Below, in pieces: positions 44,095 through 53,699 of a DNA stretch of 64,000 nt (positions are counted from its first letter, which is position 1; every line of letters begins with the position of its first letter). The notes beneath the pieces were generated by a model. It had not been told where the DNA came from, made no database searches, and saw nothing but the letters and a program-made list of their open reading frames with translations. Source of the DNA: Serratia sarumanii (GTDB lineage: Bacteria; Pseudomonadota; Gammaproteobacteria; Enterobacterales; Enterobacteriaceae); assembly GCF_029962605.1 (NCBI RefSeq), contig NZ_CP124750.1:4092001-4156000 (forward strand), given 5' to 3'. A program made the position numbers and the translations under genes.

Positions 44095-44988
44095 ATGAAA
44101 CGCCCAGACTATCGTACGCTGCAAGCGCTGGACGCGGTGATCCGTGAGCGCGGCTTCGAGCGCGCCGCTCAAAAACTCTGTATCACGCAATCGGCGGTAT
44201 CCCAACGCATCAAACAGCTGGAAAATCTGTTCGGCCAACCGCTGCTGGTCCGTACCGTGCCGCCGCGCCCCACCGAACAAGGGCAAAAGCTGCTCGCGCT
44301 GCTGCATCAGGTGGAATTGCTGGAAGAAGAGTGGCTGGGCAACGATACCGGCGTCGATACGCCGCTGCTGCTGTCGCTGGCGGTCAACGCCGACAGTCTG
44401 GCAACCTGGCTGCTGCCGGCGCTGAAGCCGGTGCTGGCGGACTCCCCCATTCGCCTGAATCTGCAGGTGGAAGATGAAACCCGCACCCAGGAGCGGCTGC
44501 GCCGCGGTGAGGTGGTGGGCGCGGTGAGTATTCAGCCGCAACCGCTGCCGAGCTGCCTGGTGGATCGGCTGGGGGCGCTGGACTACCTGTTCGTCGCCTC
44601 CCGCGGCTTCGCCGAGCGCTACTTCCCGAGCGGCGTCACCCGCTCCGCGCTGCTGAAAGCGCCGGCGGTGGCCTTCGACCATCTCGACGACATGCATCAG
44701 GCGTTCCTGCAGCAGAACTTCGATCTGTCGCCGGGCAGCGTGCCCTGCCACATCGTGAACTCGTCAGAAGCCTTCGTGCAGCTGGCACGCCAGGGCACCA
44801 CCTGCTGTATGATCCCTCACCTGCAGATCGAAAAGGAGCTGGCATCCGGTGAACTGATCGATCTGACGCCGGGGCTGTACCAGCGCCGCATGCTGTACTG
44901 GCACCGCTTCGCGCCGGAAAGCCGCATGATGCGCAAAGTGACCGACGCGCTGCTGGAACACGGCCATCAGGTGCTGCGCCAGGATTAA
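44095..44988 (+). CDS. argP: LysR-type regulator ArgP (IciA)
   Basis: 297 aa, the E. coli length. N-terminal HTH with [20 protein letters not shown] and [21 protein letters not shown]-terminal periplasmic-binding-like sensor for arginine and lysine. It activates argO, which lies two genes downstream, and other lysine-sensitive genes. Divergent from rpiA, as in E. coli. Confidence 0.96.
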   Translation: MKRPDYRTLQALDAVIRERGFERAAQKLCITQSAVSQRIKQLENLFGQPLLVRTVPPRPTEQGQKLLALLHQVELLEEEWLGNDTGVDTPLLLSLAVNADSLATWLLPALKPVLADSPIRLNLQVEDETRTQERLRRGEVVGAVSIQPQPLPSCLVDRLGALDYLFVASRGFAERYFPSGVTRSALLKAPAVAFDHLDDMHQAFLQQNFDLSPGSVPCHIVNSSEAFVQLARQGTTCCMIPHLQIEKELASGELIDLTPGLYQRRMLYWHRFAPESRMMRKVTDALLEHGHQVLRQD

Positions 44989-44994
44989 AACGAA

Positions 44995-45020
44995 AAAAGG
45001 TTCGCCGCAGCGAACCTTTT
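44995..45020. terminator. Bidirectional terminator between argP and yggE
   Basis: An 11-bp perfect stem (AAAAGGTTCGC / GCGAACCTTTT) with loop CGCA, A-rich on the left and T-rich on the right, lies between the two converging stop codons. Confidence 0.92.
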
Positions 45021-45036
45021 CTTCAATACGAACACC

Positions 45037-45768
45037 TTACTGCGCGGCGTTGCGCTGCAGCTCGAACACCACATCCACCTGATCGTCGAAGTGAATGCTT
45101 TGCTGCTCATAGGTTTGCGCCGCGTCGCTTTCCGCCGCCGCACCGGCCGCCTTATACATCCGCGCCACCGGCATCGGCTGGTAGTTGGCAACCCGGTAGC
45201 GAATGCTGTACACCGGCCCCAGCTTGGCGTGGAAGCCTTTGGCCAGGGATTCGGCCTGCTGAGTCGCGTTCTCGATCGCTTTTTGCCGCGCCTGCTCGCG
45301 ATACACGTCCGGCTTGGCGACGCCCAGCTCCACCGCGCGGATCTCGTTCAGGCCGGATTTCAGCGCGCCGTCCAGCAGCTCGTTCAGCTTGTCCAACTGA
45401 CGCAGGGTCACCTGCACCTGACGCACCGCCCGGTAGCCCTTCAGCACCGACTCGCCGGTTTTCAGGTAGTCGTACTCCGGCTGGGTGCGCAGGTTGGCGG
45501 CGCTGATGTCTTTCTTCTCGATGTTATTTTTCTGCAGGAAATCAAAGTACTGCGCTACGCGCTCGTCCACCTGCTTCTTCGCTTGGGCGGCGTCTTTGGA
45601 GGAAACGCTCACTTCGATCGCCAGGGTGGCGATATCCGGCGTGGCGTCCACGCTGGCGGTGCCGGAGGTGACGACGTGCGGCCCTTCAGGCACTTCAGCC
45701 GCCTGCAGCGCCATCGGTAACGTCCCTAATCCGACCATTGCGGCCATAGCCAATGCTTTTAGCTTCAC
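45037..45768 (-). CDS. yggE: SIMPL-domain periplasmic protein YggE
   Basis: 243 aa. Signal peptide about 1-23 (MKLKALAMAAMVGLGTLPMALQA). The SIMPL (DUF541) domain fills the rest: VTSGTASVDATPDIATLAIEV at its start and KGFHAKLGPVYSIRYR near the end. It protects against oxidative stress by an unknown mechanism. Gene order argP-yggE-argO is conserved. Confidence 0.93.
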   Translation of the reverse strand: MKLKALAMAAMVGLGTLPMALQAAEVPEGPHVVTSGTASVDATPDIATLAIEVSVSSKDAAQAKKQVDERVAQYFDFLQKNNIEKKDISAANLRTQPEYDYLKTGESVLKGYRAVRQVQVTLRQLDKLNELLDGALKSGLNEIRAVELGVAKPDVYREQARQKAIENATQQAESLAKGFHAKLGPVYSIRYRVANYQPMPVARMYKAAGAAAESDAAQTYEQQSIHFDDQVDVVFELQRNAAQ

Positions 45769-45889
45769 AGTGTCTCCTTAATGACAGGCTGTCTCTGATC
45801 GCCGGCTTTTCCCTGTGAGAACCGCCGGATTCCTGGCATCAAACGTAGCATATCGCGCGGCGTTTTGAATTCGGATTAGTGGCAAATTC

Positions 45890-46507
45890 TTATAAATTTG
45901 CCCCCTGCCAGGCCAGCTGCAGCGCGATGCCCCACATCACCAGCCCGACCAGCGCGTTGATGATGCGCTGCGCCCGCTGGGTGTTCAGCCACGGCGCCAG
46001 CCAGGAGGCCAGCAGCGCCAGCCCGAAGAACCACACCGCCGACGCGCTGGCCGCGCCGAGCGCGAACCAGGAGCGCACGTCCGCCGTCAGTTGCCCGCCC
46101 AGGCTGCCGAGCACCACAAAGGTATCCAGATAAACGTGCGGGTTCAGCCAGGTGACCGCCAGCATGGTGACCACGAGGCGCCAGCGGCTCTGCGCCAGCT
46201 CCTGCGCCGCGGCCTGCGCCGGTTGCGGGCTGAAGGCGGAACGAAACGCGCCCCAGCCGTACCACAGCAGAAACGCCACCCCGCCCCAGGTGACCAGCGC
46301 CAGCAGCAGCGGCGAGCGGGTCAGCAACGCGCTGCCGCCGAAAATCCCGGCGCAGATCAGCACGATATCGCTCAACGCGCACAGCGAGGCGATCATCAAA
46401 TGATACTGGCGGCGAATGCCCTGATTCATCACAAATACGTTCTGCGGGCCCAGCGGCAAGATCATGGCGGCGCTCAGGGCAAAACCCTGCAGGAAGACGG
46501 CTAACAT
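45890..46507 (-). CDS. argO: Arginine exporter ArgO (LysE family)
   Basis: 205 aa from [20 protein letters not shown] at 46507; 21 in-frame upstream codons are not family-like. Six hydrophobic segments and the LysE motif [21 protein letters not shown]. It exports arginine (and canavanine) and is activated by ArgP. The boundary after argO is where the accessory YiaJ regulon has been placed. Confidence 0.94.
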   Translation of the reverse strand: MLAVFLQGFALSAAMILPLGPQNVFVMNQGIRRQYHLMIASLCALSDIVLICAGIFGGSALLTRSPLLLALVTWGGVAFLLWYGWGAFRSAFSPQPAQAAAQELAQSRWRLVVTMLAVTWLNPHVYLDTFVVLGSLGGQLTADVRSWFALGAASASAVWFFGLALLASWLAPWLNTQRAQRIINALVGLVMWGIALQLAWQGANL

Positions 46508-46631
46508 GGGGATTCCTCGAATGATAAAAGGCGCCGGATGAGGGCGCGTGTCGGTCAACACGCGCATCATACGAGGAAGCGATCATTAGGTGAAATTGAT
46601 GTTTCTAATCCAGTATCAGAGATGCTAATAC

Positions 46632-47450
46632 TTAAATCGGTGTGACGAACCCCAGCTCCTGCGAGATGCGTTGCGCAGTGGCCAGCACCGGTTTAATCAG
46701 GCTTTTGACGCCGATTTGCTGCAGCTTGGCGGTCGGCAGAGAAACAGACACCGCATAGGGCACGCGCTGTTGAATATCGAATACCGGCGCCGCCACGCAG
46801 GAGACCCCCAGCTCGTTTTCTTCGCGATCCATCGCCATACCGCGCTGGCGAATATCGGCCAGTTCCTCATACATTTTCGGCAGCTCGGTGATGGTATTGC
46901 GCGTCAGCGTCTGAATCTCCTGCTGATGGCTCTGCCAGTAGTGGGCCGGGTAATCGTCGTTGCCGTAGGCCATGAAGATTTTACCCATCGCCGAACAGTA
47001 CAGCGGCATATGCTGGCCGATATAGGCGCGGGTGCGCATCATGCCGGTAGTCGGCTCCAGCTTGTAGATCAGAATGACGTGGTCGTCTTCGCGGCTGGAG
47101 AAGTTGACCGTCTCACCCACTTCCAGGTTCAGCTGTTCCAAATGCGGCGCGGCCACGTGAATGATATTGAGTGACGACAGCGCCTTCTGGCCGATGGAAA
47201 TGAACTTGGTGGTCAGGCGGTAGCTGCCCGGCGACGGCGCCTGGGTCACATAGCCGCTGGTGTGTAACCCCTGCAGCAAGCGGTGCACCGTGCTCTTGTT
47301 CATGCCGGCCAGCTCGGACAGATGCGCCAGTGGGCATCCATTGGGGAAATTGCTCAGGATCTCAATCAACTGCAAACCGCGGAACAGGCTTTGGCTGCCC
47401 AGCGGTTTGTCTTTCTTGTCATCTTTCTCGTCGACGGCTTTCAGGCTCAT
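46632..47450 (-). CDS. yiaJ: IclR-type regulator YiaJ (PlaR)
   Basis: 272 aa. HTH region FRGLQLIEILSNFPNGCPLA followed by LAGMNKSTVHRLLQGLHTSG; IclR effector domain with TVNFSSREDDHVILIYKLEP and QHMPLYCSAMGKIFMAYG. It is very close to E. coli YiaJ, the repressor of yiaKLMNO-lyxK-sgbHUE. Divergent from the ABC transporter operon here; its target genes dlgD to sgbE follow 5 kb away. The start at 47450 has GGAGAG upstream. Confidence 0.93.
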   Translation of the reverse strand: MSLKAVDEKDDKKDKPLGSQSLFRGLQLIEILSNFPNGCPLAHLSELAGMNKSTVHRLLQGLHTSGYVTQAPSPGSYRLTTKFISIGQKALSSLNIIHVAAPHLEQLNLEVGETVNFSSREDDHVILIYKLEPTTGMMRTRAYIGQHMPLYCSAMGKIFMAYGNDDYPAHYWQSHQQEIQTLTRNTITELPKMYEELADIRQRGMAMDREENELGVSCVAAPVFDIQQRVPYAVSVSLPTAKLQQIGVKSLIKPVLATAQRISQELGFVTPI

Positions 47451-47824
47451 AGCGAAAATCTCTCCAGTGTCGAACCGCCAACCGGCGCTGCGGCGAAGTC
47501 AGCAGGCTCTTTGCCGGGCATGTTACCCCAAGGCCTGCATCACGTGAAGACGGAACGCCGTTTCATTGTCCGCAGCGGGCCAAAAATCCGCAATATTTCC
47601 CCCGCATTGAAGTGAGCCATCGGTCACACTTCCGCAAAGTAAAAAATAACCCATTGTTTAATAAAAACAATTAAAACTTCATCACCTTTGATTTAGCGCA
47701 ACGAACGTCATATTATTTTTGAAATTGAATTTCGCATATTGAAATTTAAAGACCAGATACTCACCAGCGGTTTGGCTAATTTGCCCGGCATCTTCGCTCG
47801 GGCGCAACACCAGGGGCGCATCAC
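47451..47824. other. Divergent yiaJ / ABC transporter control region
   Basis: 374 bp without a gene. AT-rich toward the transporter. It contains the 27-bp YiaJ-type element at 47721-47747. No other operator was assignable. Confidence 0.6.
47721..47747. promoter_or_regulatory. YiaJ-type operator, copy 1
   Basis: 27-bp element composed of GAAATT..AATTTC and ATATTGAAATTT halves, 24/27 identical to 52619-52645. It lies 78 bp before the ABC ATPase start. Its presence in front of both operons next to YiaJ suggests it is the regulator's binding site. Confidence 0.7.
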
Positions 47825-49378
47825 ATGACTATGGATAATGCGGCACAACTCATCCTTACCCTTAGCCACATCGTCAAACGATTTGGCGGCAACGTGGCGG
47901 TCAACGACGTCAGCCTGCAGGTAATGCCGGGCGAGGTTCTGGCGCTACTGGGCGAAAACGGCGCCGGCAAATCGACGCTGATCAAAGTGCTGGCGGGCGT
48001 CTACCCGCGCGACGGCGGCGATATTCGTTTTCAGGGCGCAAGCATCGCCTCCGCCGCCGCCATAAAAAGCGCCAGCCGCCAGCCGATCGCCTTTATTCAT
48101 CAGGATCTCGGCCTGATTGAATGGATGACGGTGGCGGAGAACATGGCGCTGGTGATGGGGTTTCCCCGCCGCTTTGGGTTGATCGACTGGCGCGCCATTC
48201 GCCGCCAGGCGGCGCAGGCGCTCCAAGACGTCGGTATCGCGCTCGATCCCGATGCGCGCGTCTTCGAACTGTCGCGCACCGAAAAATCGCTGCTGGCGAT
48301 CGCCCGCGCGGTGGCGGTCAACGCCGAGCTGCTGGTGCTGGATGAACCGACCGCCTCCCTGCCCGCCAACGACGTGCGCCATCTGTTCGCCGTGATCAAC
48401 CGGCTGCGCGCCAAAAAGGTCGGCATGATTTACGTCACCCACCGCCTGGACGAAGTGATCGAAATCGCCGATCGGGTCTGCGTAATGCGCGACGGGCGCT
48501 ATGTCGCCGGCGGCCGCACCGCCGACTACTCGCTGCGCGATCTAGTGCAAACCATCGTCGGCGAAGCGATGGCGGACGATCAGCGCGAACCGCTGCCGGA
48601 ACATCGTCCGCCGGTGCTGCAGCTCGATAGCGTCACGGTAGGCGACATCGGCCCGGTGAGCTTCGATTTGCAGCCGGGCGAGATGCTGGCGCTGGCCGGC
48701 CTGCGCGGGGCCGGGCAAGAAGAGATTGGCCGGCTGCTGTTCGGGTTGCGTCAGGCCGACGGCGGCGCGATTCGGTTTCGCGATCGGCCCTATCAGGCGA
48801 GCTCCCCGCAGCAGGCGATGGCGTGCGGCGTTTCGCTGGTGGCGGGCGATCGCACCGGCGAAAGCCTGGTGATGTCGATGAGTGTGCGTGAAAACCTGTT
48901 TATCAACCCCTGCGCCAGCGGCCACCGGCTGCTCTCCCGCTACGGGCGGCGAGCGGAGATCGGCGCCAGCTGGTGGAAAGTGCAGCTGTTCGACGTGCGC
49001 CCCAAGGACGTCAATATCGATATCAGCGCACTGTCCGGCGGCAACCAGCAAAAGGTGGTGATGGCGCGTTGGATGCACCTGGGGGCGCCGCTGCTGATCC
49101 TGGAAGATCCCACCGCCGGCGTGGACGTCGGCGCGCGAGCGGAAATCTACCACCTGCTGAATAAATCCCTGGCGGAAGGCGTGGCGGTGCTGGTGATCTC
49201 CAACGATTTCGAGGAGATCGCCCATATTTGCAACCGCGCGCTGGTGTTCAACCGCGGGAAAGTGGTCGGCGAGCTGAAAAATCAGCAGGTGTCATTCGCC
49301 AATTTATTGGAGCTGGCCTCTGCCAGCACCGGGGAAAGCGTCGCAATCACGTCAGAATCCGAGGTAGGCCATGTCTAA
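47825..49378 (+). CDS. CUT2-family sugar ABC transporter ATPase (YiaJ regulon)
   Basis: 517 aa, two nucleotide-binding domains. First: Walker A LLGENGAGKSTLIKV, Walker B LLVLDEPTASL, but the LSGGQ signature is degenerate (ELSRTEKSLLAIARA). Second: degenerate Walker A LAGLRGAGQEEIGRL, good signature ISALSGGNQQKVVMARW, and Walker B LLILEDPTAGVDVG, in which the usual Asp-Glu order is Glu-Asp. Such asymmetry is common in sugar CUT2 ATPases. Overlaps the permease start by 8 bp. It is the energy component of an importer not found in the E. coli yia-sgb locus. Confidence 0.92.
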   Translation: MTMDNAAQLILTLSHIVKRFGGNVAVNDVSLQVMPGEVLALLGENGAGKSTLIKVLAGVYPRDGGDIRFQGASIASAAAIKSASRQPIAFIHQDLGLIEWMTVAENMALVMGFPRRFGLIDWRAIRRQAAQALQDVGIALDPDARVFELSRTEKSLLAIARAVAVNAELLVLDEPTASLPANDVRHLFAVINRLRAKKVGMIYVTHRLDEVIEIADRVCVMRDGRYVAGGRTADYSLRDLVQTIVGEAMADDQREPLPEHRPPVLQLDSVTVGDIGPVSFDLQPGEMLALAGLRGAGQEEIGRLLFGLRQADGGAIRFRDRPYQASSPQQAMACGVSLVAGDRTGESLVMSMSVRENLFINPCASGHRLLSRYGRRAEIGASWWKVQLFDVRPKDVNIDISALSGGNQQKVVMARWMHLGAPLLILEDPTAGVDVGARAEIYHLLNKSLAEGVAVLVISNDFEEIAHICNRALVFNRGKVVGELKNQQVSFANLLELASASTGESVAITSESEVGHV

Positions 49379-50453
49379 AACATCCGTTAAATCAACCGCG
49401 CTGGAGCAGCGCGTCAGTCTGGCGCAGGACGGCGCCGGCCCGTGGCTGATGCAGGTTCTTACCCGCTATGGCCTGCTGCTGCTGTGCATCGCGCTGGTCG
49501 TGCTGTTCTCACTGCTCACCCCCTCCTTCGCATCGATGTTGACGCTGCAGGCGATCCTGTCGAGCAAGGCCAAAATCGCCCTGTTGGCGCTGGCGGCGAC
49601 CATCCCGATGATCGTGGGCAAGATCGATCTTAACGTCGGTTTCGGCATTGTGCTGTGGCACATTCTGGCGATCACGCTGCAGGTGGAATACGGCTTCTCC
49701 TGGCAGATGGCGGTGCTGACGGTGCTGGCGATCTCGGCGCTGTATGGGTTGCTGAACGGCATTCTGGTGGCGCTGGCCGATATCGACAGCTTCGTCGCCA
49801 CTCTCGGCTCCGGCACCGTGCTGTACGCCATTGCCCTGTGGCACTCCGGCGGGCGGCAGATCGTCGGCGACTTGCCGGATGCCTTTATCGCGCTGCACCA
49901 CACCGAGATCGCCGGCATTCCGATCGTGGCGTTTTACGTGCTGATCGTCGCGGTGGTGCTGTGGCTCATCACCGAACACACCCCGCTCGGCCGCTGCATG
50001 TATGCGGTGGGCGGCAACCCGGCGGCGGCACGCCTGAACGGCATCTCGGTCAACCGCTTCACCATCGGCGCTTTCATCGCCTCCAGCGTGCTCACCGGTT
50101 TCAGCGGCGTGTTGATCGCCGCCGAACAGGGCGTCGGCCAGGCCAGCGTCGGCATGGACTATCTGCTGCCGGCGCTGGTCGGCGCCTTCCTCGGCAGCAC
50201 CACCATTCGCCCTGGGCGCGTCAACGTCTGGGGCACCGTGGTCGGCATCGCCATTCTGGCTATCGGCATCGCCGGCATTCAGCAGTTCGGCGGTGAATTC
50301 TGGGTCGAGCCGCTGTTCAACGGCGCGACGCTGTTGCTGTCGATCACCCTGGCCGGCTATGCCCAACGCCGCCGGCTGCTCAATCAGAAAGCGGTACAAC
50401 GCAGCCAGGCGACGCCGGCTGACAACAACAATCAGACAGCGACCCACCCTTAA
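49371..50453 (+). CDS. CUT2-family sugar ABC transporter permease (YiaJ regulon)
   Basis: 360 aa with about nine membrane segments. Family signatures: ATIPMIVGKIDLNVGFGIVL, GRCMYAVGGNPAAARLNGI (coupling helix) and GAFLGSTTIRPGRVNVWGTV. Only one permease gene accompanies the ATPase, so the channel is presumably a homodimer. The N-terminus before the first helix is unusually long (about 25 residues). Confidence 0.9.
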   Translation: MSKTSVKSTALEQRVSLAQDGAGPWLMQVLTRYGLLLLCIALVVLFSLLTPSFASMLTLQAILSSKAKIALLALAATIPMIVGKIDLNVGFGIVLWHILAITLQVEYGFSWQMAVLTVLAISALYGLLNGILVALADIDSFVATLGSGTVLYAIALWHSGGRQIVGDLPDAFIALHHTEIAGIPIVAFYVLIVAVVLWLITEHTPLGRCMYAVGGNPAAARLNGISVNRFTIGAFIASSVLTGFSGVLIAAEQGVGQASVGMDYLLPALVGAFLGSTTIRPGRVNVWGTVVGIAILAIGIAGIQQFGGEFWVEPLFNGATLLLSITLAGYAQRRRLLNQKAVQRSQATPADNNNQTATHP

Positions 50454-50467
50454 ACCAGGAGCACACC

Positions 50468-51568
50468 ATGAAACGCATTTGGCTGTTACCGGGGTTCACC
50501 ACATTATTGCTCGCCGCATCGCCGGCCTGGGCCGACGCCTATCTCGATCAGGCCACCGCCGCCGTCGCGAAGGCCACCGCCAGCGCCACCCAGTGGGACG
50601 GCCCCACCAGCGGCCCGCAGCTGCAGGCCAACAAGAAGATCATTTTTATCGCCTCCGACATGAAGAACGGCGGCGTGCAAGGGGTGCAACAGGGGTTGAG
50701 CGAAGCGGCGAAAGCCGCCGGCTGGAAGCTGGAAACGCTCGACGGCGGCGGCTCGGTGAAAGATCAGCTGGCATCGCTCAATCAGGCCATCGCCCAGAAA
50801 CCGGACGGCATCGTGATCGGCGGCTGGAACCCTAACGTCGCCAAGATCCCGCTGAAAAAGGCCGTGCAGCAGGGTATCGTGCTGACCGCCTGGCACGCGG
50901 TGCCGGAACCGGGCCCCATAGCCAAATACAACGTGTTCTATAACGTCACGTCGGACTCCAACGAAGTGGCGCGCATCGCCGCGCAATACGCGGTGGTGCA
51001 GTCCGGCGGCAAGGCGAGCGTGCTGATCTTCACCGACTCGCTGTACCAAATCGCCTTGGACAAGGCCAACGTCATGAAAGAAGAGATCGCCAAATGCAGC
51101 GGCTGCACGCTGCTGGAATTCATCGACACGCCGCTGGCCGATACCGCCAACCGCATGCCGGCGATGACCTTCAGCCTGCTGCAGAAGTACGGCGACAAAT
51201 TCCAATATGCGCTGGCGATCAACGATCTGTACTTCGACTTTATGGCGCCGGCGCTGAAGACCGCCGGCAAAGGCGGCAAGAACGCACCTTACAACGTATC
51301 GGCCGGCGACGGTTCAATCTCCGCTTACCAGCGTATCCGCTCGGGCGACAGCCAGTCGGCGACGGTGCCGGAACCCTTGAAGCTGCACGGTTGGCAACTG
51401 CTGGACGAATTCAACCGCGCCTTCGCCAAGCAGCCGCCTTCCGGCTACGTCACCCCGGCGCATCTGGTCACCCGCGACAATATCGCCGCCGACGGCGGCG
51501 CCAATAACCTGTATGACCCGCAAAACGATTATCAGGGCCATTACAAAGCAATCTGGGGCGTGAAGTGA
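50468..51568 (+). CDS. Periplasmic sugar-binding protein (YiaJ regulon)
   Basis: 366 aa. Signal peptide about 1-22 (MKRIWLLPGFTTLLLAASPAWA). Mature type I periplasmic-binding fold: KIIFIASDMKNGGVQGVQQG, KPDGIVIGGWNPNVAKIPL, and ALAINDLYFDFMAPALK. An extra ~25-residue N-terminal helix precedes the fold, and there is one Cys pair (CSGC, about 217-220). The ligand is not deducible; context suggests a sugar acid or lactone. Preceded by CCAGGAGCACACC. Confidence 0.9.
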   Translation: MKRIWLLPGFTTLLLAASPAWADAYLDQATAAVAKATASATQWDGPTSGPQLQANKKIIFIASDMKNGGVQGVQQGLSEAAKAAGWKLETLDGGGSVKDQLASLNQAIAQKPDGIVIGGWNPNVAKIPLKKAVQQGIVLTAWHAVPEPGPIAKYNVFYNVTSDSNEVARIAAQYAVVQSGGKASVLIFTDSLYQIALDKANVMKEEIAKCSGCTLLEFIDTPLADTANRMPAMTFSLLQKYGDKFQYALAINDLYFDFMAPALKTAGKGGKNAPYNVSAGDGSISAYQRIRSGDSQSATVPEPLKLHGWQLLDEFNRAFAKQPPSGYVTPAHLVTRDNIAADGGANNLYDPQNDYQGHYKAIWGVK

Positions 51569-52431
51569 ACGGCGATTCATTGCGCACGCACGCCCGGCTC
51601 GAGCGCCTGTGTTCGCCGGCGATCTGGGCCGAGGGGCCGGTGTGGCTGCCGCAGGAGGATGCGGTGGTGTTCAGCGACGTGAAAGGCAATCGCATGTTCC
51701 GCTGGTCGCGCCGGGGTGAGCTAAGCCTATACCGCTCGCCGTCTCACTACGCCAACGGCAATGCGCGCGACGGCGAGGGACGCGTGATCAGCTGCGAACA
51801 CGGGCGGCGCGGCATTAGCCGCACCGAAAGCGATGGCGAGGTACGCCTGTTGATCGACCGCGTCGACGGCAAGCGCTTTAATTCGCCGAACGACGTGGCG
51901 GTGCGCTCCGACGGCACCCTATGGTTCACCGATCCGCCCTACGGCATCATCGGCGACGAAGAGGGTTACAAATCGGAAAGCCAGGTGGTCGGCTGTTATC
52001 TCTACAGCTTCGATCCGCGCGACGGTTCGCTGACCATCGCCGCCTGCGACCTGCAGCGCCCGAACGGCCTGGCGTTTTCACCGGATGAAAAATGGCTGTA
52101 CGTTGCGGACATGTCGATCGTGGATTTTCCGACGCAGGGCCGCCGCGAGCTGCGCGTCTATGCGGTCAACGGCCGCGAGCTGGAAGCCGGCCGCCGTTTC
52201 GCGACGGTGGAGCCCGGTTTCCCGGACGGCTTCTGCGTCGATCGGGCCGGCAATCTGTTTTGCAGCTGCGCCGACGGCGTGCTGGTCTTTGATCCACAGG
52301 GGCGACAGATCGACAAAATCAGCGTGCCGGAACGCGTCTCCAATTGTACCTTCGGCGGCCCGAACGGCGATGAGCTCTATATCACCGCCACCACCTCGCT
52401 CTACCGCATGGTGCTGAACACCCGCGGTTAG
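51565..52431 (+). CDS. SMP-30/gluconolactonase family lactonase
   Basis: 288 aa beta-propeller. The GTG start overlaps the binding-protein stop (GTGA), so translation is coupled. Metal-site regions are present: Glu23 in WAEGPVWLP, Asn in FNSPNDVAVRSDGTLWFTDPPYG (about 105-125), RPNGLAFSPDEKWLYVAD with the second Asn and catalytic Asp. The family opens sugar lactones with a divalent metal. Coupled to an importer and upstream of 2,3-diketo-L-gulonate reductase, it may hydrolyse a lactone precursor of that pathway. No signal peptide, so it is cytosolic. Confidence 0.88.
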   Translation: MNGDSLRTHARLERLCSPAIWAEGPVWLPQEDAVVFSDVKGNRMFRWSRRGELSLYRSPSHYANGNARDGEGRVISCEHGRRGISRTESDGEVRLLIDRVDGKRFNSPNDVAVRSDGTLWFTDPPYGIIGDEEGYKSESQVVGCYLYSFDPRDGSLTIAACDLQRPNGLAFSPDEKWLYVADMSIVDFPTQGRRELRVYAVNGRELEAGRRFATVEPGFPDGFCVDRAGNLFCSCADGVLVFDPQGRQIDKISVPERVSNCTFGGPNGDELYITATTSLYRMVLNTRG

Positions 52432-52448
52432 CCGGGGCCTCGCAAGAC

Positions 52449-52478
52449 GCAGGGTGGGTTTCGATCCGCCCTGCTTTG
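52449..52478 (+). terminator. Terminator after the lactonase gene
   Basis: A 9-bp stem (GCAGGGTGG / CCGCCCTGC, one G-T) with an 8-base loop is followed by TTTG. It ends the first operon 17 bases after its stop, so dlgD needs its own promoter. Confidence 0.7.
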
Positions 52479-52618
52479 TCGCGTCTGAAGCACGTCATTC
52501 CCACCAAAACGTGGCGGCGATCACAAAACCACTACTCAATTTTAACGTCATGTTTTTCATTAATAATTTTACTCCCTCTTGCTTTGACTTCCCTGAACCG
52601 CCGGGATAGCATTTATTT

Positions 52619-52645
52619 GAAATGCAATTTCGTATATTGAAATTT
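52619..52645. promoter_or_regulatory. YiaJ-type operator, copy 2
   Basis: 24 of 27 bases equal copy 1 at 47721-47747; differences are at element positions 6, 7 and 15. It lies 43 bp before the dlgD start, in the promoter of the second operon. Confidence 0.72.
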
Positions 52646-52687
52646 AGCGAACCAAAAACAGACGATTCGCACAGGCGGAGAACCGGC

Positions 52688-53686
52688 ATGAGAGTGAGTT
52701 ACAGCGAGTTAAAACAGCAATTCAAACGCGTGCTGCTGGCGCGCGGCGTGGAGGAAAACACCGCCGACGACTGCGCCGGCATGTTCGCCGACACCACCGC
52801 CAGCGGCGTTTACTCCCACGGCGTTAACCGCTTTCCGCGCTTTATTCAGCAGTTGGACGCCGGCGATATCGTGCCGGACGCCGAACCCAGCAAACTGTTG
52901 TCTCTGGGGGCGATCGAGCAATGGGATGCGCACCAGGGCATCGGCAACCTTACCGCCCGCCGCATGATGGATCGCGCCATGCAATTAGCCGACGATCATG
53001 GCATCGGCCTGGTGGCGCTGCGCAACGCCAACCACTGGATGCGCGGCGGCGGTTACGGCTGGCAGGCGGCGGAGAAAGGCTATATCGGCATTTGCTGGAC
53101 CAACTCGATCGCCGTGATGCCGCCGTGGGGCGCCAAAACGTGCCGTATCGGCACCAACCCGCTGATCGTCGCCGTGCCCGGCAACCCGATCACCATGGTG
53201 GATATGTCGATGTCGATGTTTTCCTACGGCGCGCTGGAGCTGAACCGGCTGGCGGGTAAAACCCTGCCGGTGGACGGCGGCTTCGACAACGACGGCCACC
53301 TGACCCGCGATCCGGCCACCATCGAAGAGAACCGGCGCATTTTGCCGATGGGGTATTGGAAAGGATCGGCGCTGTCGATCGTGCTGGACATGATCGCTAC
53401 CCTGCTGTCCGGCGGCGCCTCGGTGGCGGAAGTGACGGAAGATCACCGCGACGAATACGGCGTCTCCCAGGTGTTCATCGCGATTGAGATAGACCGGTTG
53501 ATCGACGGCGACAGCCGCGATCAAAAACTGCAGCGCATCATGGATTACGTCACCAGCGCCGAACGGGACAACCCCGACGTCGCCATTCGCCTGCCGGGCC
53601 ACAAGTTCCCGCGCATTCTGGAAGAAAACCTGCGCGACGGCATTCCGATTGACGAACGAGTCTGGGCGCGCATTCAGGCGCTGTAA
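52688..53686 (+). CDS. dlgD: 2,3-diketo-L-gulonate reductase
   Basis: 332 aa (YiaK), same length as in E. coli and near-identical in [38 protein letters not shown] and [17 protein letters not shown]. Malate/L-lactate dehydrogenase-like family that uses NADH to reduce 2,3-diketo-L-gulonate to 3-keto-L-gulonate. The catalytic His is in the NANHW segment. Start at 52688 with GGAGAACCGGC before it. First gene of the second operon. Confidence 0.95.
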   Translation: MRVSYSELKQQFKRVLLARGVEENTADDCAGMFADTTASGVYSHGVNRFPRFIQQLDAGDIVPDAEPSKLLSLGAIEQWDAHQGIGNLTARRMMDRAMQLADDHGIGLVALRNANHWMRGGGYGWQAAEKGYIGICWTNSIAVMPPWGAKTCRIGTNPLIVAVPGNPITMVDMSMSMFSYGALELNRLAGKTLPVDGGFDNDGHLTRDPATIEENRRILPMGYWKGSALSIVLDMIATLLSGGASVAEVTEDHRDEYGVSQVFIAIEIDRLIDGDSRDQKLQRIMDYVTSAERDNPDVAIRLPGHKFPRILEENLRDGIPIDERVWARIQAL

Positions 53687-53699
53687 CGGGAGGATCATC

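Noticed and set aside
52495..52689. 64-aa minus-strand frame upstream of dlgD
   Set aside because: It overlaps the YiaJ-type operator and promoter, has no ribosome site and no family resemblance.
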